The notes under the pieces were generated by a model. It saw only the letters and a program-made list of their open reading frames with translations, had not been told where the DNA came from and did not search any database. A program made the position numbers and the translations under genes. From Neelides folsomi (Eukaryota > Arthropoda > Collembola > Neelipleona > Neelidae), in assembly GCA_034687125.1 (NCBI GenBank), contig JAQGBZ010000563.1, positions 1 to 31,915 on the forward strand: a stretch of DNA of 31,915 nucleotides. Reading direction: 5' to 3'. Positions 26,394 to 31,915 of this stretch are shown piece after piece. Position 1 is the first letter of the stretch. Each line of letters opens with the position of its first letter.

Positions 26394-26800
26394 TGAGATA
26401 CTAAGACCTTCATTTTTATGAATTATTTTCCGCCGTTGATTTTTCTTTACATTTGCTTCCAATTTGTTTCTATACTCTCATCAAAACTGACCTTCCAATG
26501 GTCGTAAAAGGATTTGGGATTATTCTAACTATCCCAACCATGTTATTTGGTTTTGTTTTTACTAGGGCCATAAATGAGATTAAACTACAAGCAGAAAAAA
26601 TAAAGGCGTCAATCCAAATGATTTTACCTAAAGAAAATGAAAAATATGAAAAACGTTACTGGGAATCAATTCATCCATTTGTTATGAAAAAGGGGGAATA
26701 TGGTGAATTTGAAGCAAATTCTTGTTTGAAATTCTCATTTACAATGTCATGTGCAACAACCTCATTATTCTTTTTATATCATTTTAGGATTTTAAATTAA
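26394..26800 (+). CDS. Chemoreceptor (gustatory receptor)-like terminal exon
   Basis: An open frame with no ATG at the start (it follows a TGA and a possible AG acceptor at about 26400) and a TAA at 26800. It has two hydrophobic segments before a cytoplasmic loop (LTIPTMLFGFVFTRAINEIK), then a loop with KLQAEKIKASI and WESIHPFVMKKGEYGEFEAN, then a final hydrophobic run (SFTMSCATTSLFFLYHFRI) and the stop. The order of span, charged loop with a Trp, and short last span at the C-terminus resembles the end of arthropod gustatory-receptor family proteins. The TYhhhhhQF signature is not clearly present, so another multispan protein is possible. Only this exon is visible, and the gene may be incomplete. 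Confidence 0.35.
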
Positions 26801-27324
26801 ATAATAAATTGAGTTTCCTATTGTTACTGAAGTTTAGGAAATTTATCTTAAAATTCAAATTACAGAGTTATTAAATATATACATTTATTAAACATTGTCA
26901 AATCGTTCTATTTATATTTCTAATTTAAATATATATTTATAACTAGAAATAATATTTCGTATTTGAAACCCACTCAATTTGATATACTTTATGTATAAAA
27001 TTACAACTCTTTCTGCTCATCTTTTAAAAATATTGGCGGTTTCAATAATTAAGTAATTTTATAATTAAAAATCCCGAAAGTGCCGTGACGTGATTTTATT
27101 CAGATTCATAATCAGCATATTTTAAAGTATTTTACATAAAAATTTCATCGAGGAAGTTTGAGTAGCTTTTTTCACTATAATATTAACATTATGGAAAATT
27201 TTCGAAATATTGTAGTAATACCACAGTGTGGCATAGGTATAAGAATCAGTGTTGCAGAATATCCGAATGTTAGCCGATATGATATATGAATACGTCTACA
27301 TAATATGGATATTTTATTCCATAC
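26801..27324. other. Intergenic, nothing seen
   Basis: AT-rich. The short hydrophobic frame leading into 27325 is not like the normal upstream part of a BEL/Pao integrase and is taken as noise. Confidence 0.45.
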
Positions 27325-27586
27325 TGTGCTATGCTTTATTAACGTGTTTAGCGACTAGAGCAGTTCATCTGGAATTGGTCAACTCACTTTCAACGGACTC
27401 TGCAATAATTGGCGTTTCATGGGACGACGAGGGACTCCGATTGAAATTCGATCCGACAATGGGACCAATTTTCATGGAGCAAGAAATGAGTTGAAAGCTA
27501 CTTTGGATGAACTCAATCAAGAGAAGATTCAGGATGAGATGACCAACAAAGGGATTTTTGAATTTTTATTCTTACAATCGATATAA
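27325..27586 (+). pseudogene. BEL/Pao retrotransposon integrase remnant
   Basis: The frame starting at 27325 reads CYALLTCLATRAVHLELVNS and LSTDSAI. After a shift near 27408-27412 it continues as RFMGRRGTPIEIRSDNGTNF, HGARNELKATLDELNQEK and QDEMTNKGIFEF to a TAA. TCL-TRAVHLE and the SDNGTNF block with the second catalytic Asp are hallmarks of the BEL/Pao Pol integrase core. The first catalytic Asp region and everything downstream of the fragment are gone. A dead insertion fragment, one frameshift. Confidence 0.8.
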
Positions 27587-29505
27587 TGTAAATATTTCAA
27601 GTTGTATAGTATAATCAATATACTATTGAAAATCTATTAGAAAGATAAACCAATTAAAATTAAATTAAAGTTGATCATTAAATTTAATTATAAAGTTTTA
27701 ATTTGAAATAAAAAATTTAATTTAAAAAATTTCTTACAATTGAAATAATCGGAATTGTTGTTAATAAAGTCGAACACATATTATGAATTTAAATAAAATA
27801 TAAGAACAAATGTTAGCTAATATACAATGAATCACGATCAGTGTACCCGAGTAGAAAATAAGTTGAAATAATATAAAATAATTAATTTAAATATTTATAG
27901 AAATATATTTTCAAAATCAAAATTCAAATGAAATTTGTGGAAATGGTTTGATATTTTTATTTCCTTTAATTGGACTTTCATTTGTCATATGATAATGGGG
28001 TGAAATTTTATAATGACTATTTAATTCTATTAGGTTAAGTTAGGTTAGGTTGTTATGTGTTAGTTAGTTAGTTTTAAAGGGGTAGGTCAACTCGTGTTAA
28101 CCTCGCCTTTTCAGTCCCATTACAGAACTCCCCAATAGGCCCTTAAGAAATGCCCCATGTTTTCAAAGTTTTTTTGAGTATTTTGTAAGTCTTTCACTAC
28201 ACTGCACTAACCACTGACATACAACACTCACTTATAGATAATTAAGTTTTTAATCGTGATGTCAGAAACTCGCCTGACTTTTCAAATATCACCATTGTTG
28301 AAAAGTAGTCAACCGTGTGGAGCCTTTCCTTTCCAAACTCGAGTTAATTAAATGCGATTGCCGGTTGTTCCCACAACAAGAGACAAGATGTTAGCCCACA
28401 CACTAACCATGAGTGAGACACAACGCTGGCAACTTTCTATGTATTATGATCCAAGACAAAGTGAGCTTTTATCTTGGAGTTCGTGTATGTAAATGGTACA
28501 ATATCATTGGTACAACCCACCATTAGTTAATTAATCCAAAGCAGACAAATTTTTAAAATTATTTTTCTAAAGAAATATCGAATTTAATAAAAATTTATAA
28601 TGATTAATTTAATAATTAAATAAAATTTCTCAACATGATTCATGTAATATATGTTATTACATCAATTTACATGTCTCATACGTCAAAGACTCAAGTGCTC
28701 ATCTCATATCACACAAATGGACAAATCTCTTAATAAAGATAGTTGAACAATGTATAATCAGATGATTGACGACTAAATGACTAATATGTTAATGTCTAGA
28801 GTACACTTTTATTCAATGTTTCATAATTAGCAAATGCTAATAATCCATTTAAATCAGTGTAGATAAAATAAACATAAAAACTCAAACTTTTCTAAAATAT
28901 TTTATGTCATTTTTGGATTACGTTGATTTTTTTCTTGCCCAAGAGTATTTGATCTTTTATCTTTTCTAATTCGTGTAATCAAAGAATTAAGTAAATTGTA
29001 TAATTTGTACTATATAAATTATATTCAACGCTTGGTTCACACCTTACAGAACAATGCAAATTCTGTATGTGTGCTTATGAAAATGTAAGGTGTAGGTAGA
29101 CATACACTAGTAATACGTATAGATAGATACTAGTAATACGTACAGTAGGTATAGGTTAGGATATTTGTATGAAGTGTCTGTATGGTACATGGTACATCGG
29201 TTGTAATGTATGTTTGTTATTGGTATTTGAAGATATGTAGTATGAAATTGTACTTATATTTTTATAAGTATAGTCAATCGTTATCTAAATATATATAATA
29301 TAAATTGCACCTTATAAAAATTAAAAATTCATACCTAATCATTTTTCTAATCATTTACGCAATCCTAGAGGAAACAATGTTTAAATGCTAAGTCATTAAG
29401 ACACGATGATCTAATTATAAAATTATAAAATGAACTTCATCTTGACTTTTTAAAAGTTTAATCTCGCTAATAAAAATATCCAGTATTGCTTCATAAAATA
29501 AATGT
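27587..29505. other. Long intergenic region with degenerate repeats
   Basis: No gene seen. It holds an AGGTTAAGTTAGGTTAGGTT string at 28032-28051, followed by a GC-richer stretch to about 28450 that looks like an old mobile-element remnant but gives no recognisable protein. It also has a short doublet of ACTAGTAATACGTA near 29107 and 29128. Confidence 0.4.
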
Positions 29506-29515
29506 TATAAATATA
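29506..29515 (+). promoter_or_regulatory. Possible TATA box of the esterase gene
   Basis: TATAAATATA lies 58 bp before the ATG at 29574, a reasonable spacing for a TATA box with a short 5' leader. In such AT-rich DNA this could be chance. Confidence 0.35.
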
Positions 29516-29573
29516 GACAACGCACTTTTATTTGGAGGATTTCCCCCAAAAGTAACGCTTCAAAGTTGTAAAA

Positions 29574-31876
29574 ATGATTGCAGACGTTAAGTTTGCCGTT
29601 TTTTCTCTTTTGATTGTTACCATATTTGGGTTGAGCAGCTCGCTTTCTCAAAGTGATTTAGAAGTTGACATTCCAAATTATGGAAAAATTGTTGGTTTTC
29701 CACAAAAATGAGCTATAACCCAACGAGAATATCCAGCTTTTACAGGCAAAATTGAAACACGTTTAAATTTTTTTAAATGTTAAACAAGAAATATATAGAC
29801 ATTATTACTTATTATATAGTACAATATATATAACGATTATTTTACTATTGATTATTGTATATAAAGAGTTTAAACAATTATTGATCATTAATTATTATTG
29901 TATGTTTTAGGAATTCCATATGGAAATATTACAACTCGTTTTCAAGTAAGATTATAAATACCCATTTGTAATCCGAATTTACTGATATCATCTAAAAGAC
30001 ATAATATAAAATTTTAATAGTAATTTTATTAACAAAATCATTATTTCATTAATTATTAATTTAATTAATAATAAAATAGCCGGCAGCGTCAGTTGATTGG
30101 GTTGGAGGAGAAAACGGTTTTTTTGATGCAACGCAACCACAACTTGCATGTTCACAACCGCTAATTCCTGGTCTTGGAATTGAAGCAACAACTGAAGATT
30201 GTCTCACGCTCAATGTTTATACTCCAAAGGTTTTATTCATTATTTTGAGAAATTTTGACTCTTTGAATAAAAGTATGAAAAGAATAAAACAAATCATATA
30301 TTATTTAGATCAAAAAAAGCGCAAACCAAAAATTGCTTCCAGTTATCTTTTTTATTCACGGTAATTCAAAATATGTACATATTGAATATAATATGCTATG
30401 TATATACTGAGTTAGATGTTTAAATGTAAAGATTATATCTAAAAAAAGAAAGTTAAAATCAATTAATTGCGCCATTTTACAAGGTGGGGCATTCGTTCGT
30501 TGGTCAGCAAATTTGTACAACGGTGAAAGACTTCTTGAACGCGATGTTGTTTTGGTCACCGCTAATTACCGTCTTGGACCTCTTGGTATGGAACAATATA
30601 TGATTAAAATTTTAAATTACAGACCCAATTATTAACTATTTTTTAATTAACCTTAAATAGGTTTCTTCTGTTTGGAAAATGACGATGCTCCTGGTAAGGA
30701 AGTACAATTATTTTTAAAATGAAAATTCTGCATTACTTAACAATTATGATACATTCTATTTGGAATTATATTTTAAATAATTAATTTCCTTTTGAGTAAT
30801 GAATATGATATTACCAATAAAGGAAATGCTGGACTTTACGATCAATTATTGGCTCTTCAGTGGGTTCAAAAACACATTGAATATTTTGGGGGAGATCCAA
30901 ACATGGTCACCATTTCCGGGCAATCTGCTGGGGGCGCATCGGTTCAATATCTTCTTGCGAGTGGTTTAACAGAGGGACTTTTCAAAGGGGCCATTTCTCA
31001 CAGTGGTGAGTCAAAATATTCTTAAGGACAAATAAAAAATTGTAGTAATTTAATACCTATACACTAGAATTATTAAATTTATTAATATTTAAAACAATAA
31101 TAGAAAACATTTAAATCTTTAGGTGATGTTTTGGATTATTGGTCGGTTGAACCAACACCGTTGCCAAATTCACTCACTATTGCCGGTTATTTCAATTGCT
31201 TGTTTTACCTTAGCGGCTCGAATGGAACAATCCTAGATACTGCGCAGATTTGGGAATGTATGAATAATATTCCACCTGAAAATTTTAATACTCCCATGGC
31301 CATGGCATTGTTTTATGTAAAATTTTAATTTATTTTTAATTATCAATAATGAAAGTAAAATAATAAACCATGCACAGTAAAAGAACAATAATATATGATT
31401 GCAACCTTTAAAACAATTATTTATATATTTTAGCCTGTCCCAGTTGTCCAGTCATTCCCAATGACTAAATATCCAAAGTACCTTCCAGAAGATCCAAAGG
31501 TAACTTTGGCCGCCGGGCGTCAATCAAATGTTCCTCTAATTTTAGGAACAACCAAAAACGACGCTTCTTGCATTGTCTCAAGATTTTACACAGCTTACGA
31601 ACCACTTGGATATTTTGACAGTCCAGAATTTCTTATAAATCAATTTATGCAAACAGTTTTCGTTTCATGGGGTAAAGTTTTTTTATTTAATTTTTCATAA
31701 ACAGTAAACAGTCTAGTTTTTAAAAATATTTAATAAATAATGTGAATTATCAATTATTAAATAAATTTTTGCAGGCTTGGTTGATTCAATGCCCGGTGTT
31801 TACGATTCAATTCTTACTCAAAGGAGCGGCATTAACCCGGGTCCATCAAGTTATAACATAATACACAATAGCATAG
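29574..31876 (+). CDS. Carboxylesterase/cholinesterase-like gene, 5' part, with premature stop
   Basis: Ten exons: 29574-29745, 29911-29945, 30080-30229, 30309-30360, 30484-30585, 30661-30693, 30823-31005, 31123-31316, 31434-31671, 31775-31876, continuing past the window. The product is a secreted alpha/beta hydrolase: a signal-like start ([20 protein letters not shown]), [22 protein letters not shown], an oxyanion loop FFIHGGAF, a nucleophile elbow [11 protein letters not shown], and an acid-region block LGTTKNDAS. The catalytic His would lie beyond the window end. Family members hydrolyse carboxyl esters. Two oddities: an in-frame TGA at 29709-29711 after GFPQK interrupts exon 1, and that exon seems to use a GC donor (29746), because only this join restores FTGIPYG. 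Other junctions are GT-AG in agreeing phase. The TGA makes this a candidate pseudogene, or the true first exon differs. Confidence 0.8.
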
Positions 31877-31915
31877 GTAATTAATAACACAATTGTTATA
31901 ACATAATAATTTAAT

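Overview
The window is AT-rich animal DNA with short introns (about 50-250 bp). It is most likely from an arthropod; a springtail-like genome would fit, but the sequence does not fix the species. The arguments are a VEGFR/PDGFR-type receptor kinase catalytic loop, remnants of BEL/Pao and gag-type retroelements, a chemoreceptor-like exon, and AGGTTAGGTT strings of the kind scattered through many arthropod genomes. All gene models below were spliced by hand from reading frames and GT/AG sites.

Layout: (1) 1-1183, an orphan candidate exon and empty sequence. (2) 1184-7877, copy A of a segmental duplication, holding a minus-strand gene for a chimeric receptor tyrosine kinase: signal peptide, three trefoil domains, about 29 ankyrin repeats, one membrane span and a tyrosine kinase in 7 exons. 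A decayed zinc-finger fragment lies upstream of it. (3) 7878-10800, a decayed gag fragment, a tandem repeat of about 134 bp, and small palindromes. (4) 10811-13173, a nine-exon MFSD8/CLN7-like transporter gene that is broken by two frameshifts and two in-frame stops, with an approximately 90-bp direct repeat on each side. (5) 13481-16967, a possible transposable element bounded by inverted CCCGATA-rich ends. It carries a minus-strand gene for a USP-like cysteine peptidase that is split by a 52-bp palindromic minisatellite. (6) 17447-17923, an apolipoprotein-L-like exon. (7) 18326-25392, copy B of the duplication with the second receptor gene, in the same orientation. (8) 25393-29573, a 127-bp tandem repeat, a chemoreceptor-like terminal exon and a BEL/Pao integrase remnant. 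(9) 29574 to the window end, the 5' part of a carboxylesterase gene with a premature TGA in exon 1.

The strongest result is the pair of receptor kinases. Their predicted topology puts a long ankyrin solenoid outside the cell on a receptor tyrosine kinase, behind trefoil domains. The copies keep the same exon structure. Exon 6 of the kinase is almost unchanged while the ankyrin array has diverged. A 303-bp ankyrin block looks homogenised separately inside each paralogue. The rest of the window is rich in decaying genes and repeats, so this looks like a gene-turnover region rather than an operon-like functional cluster.
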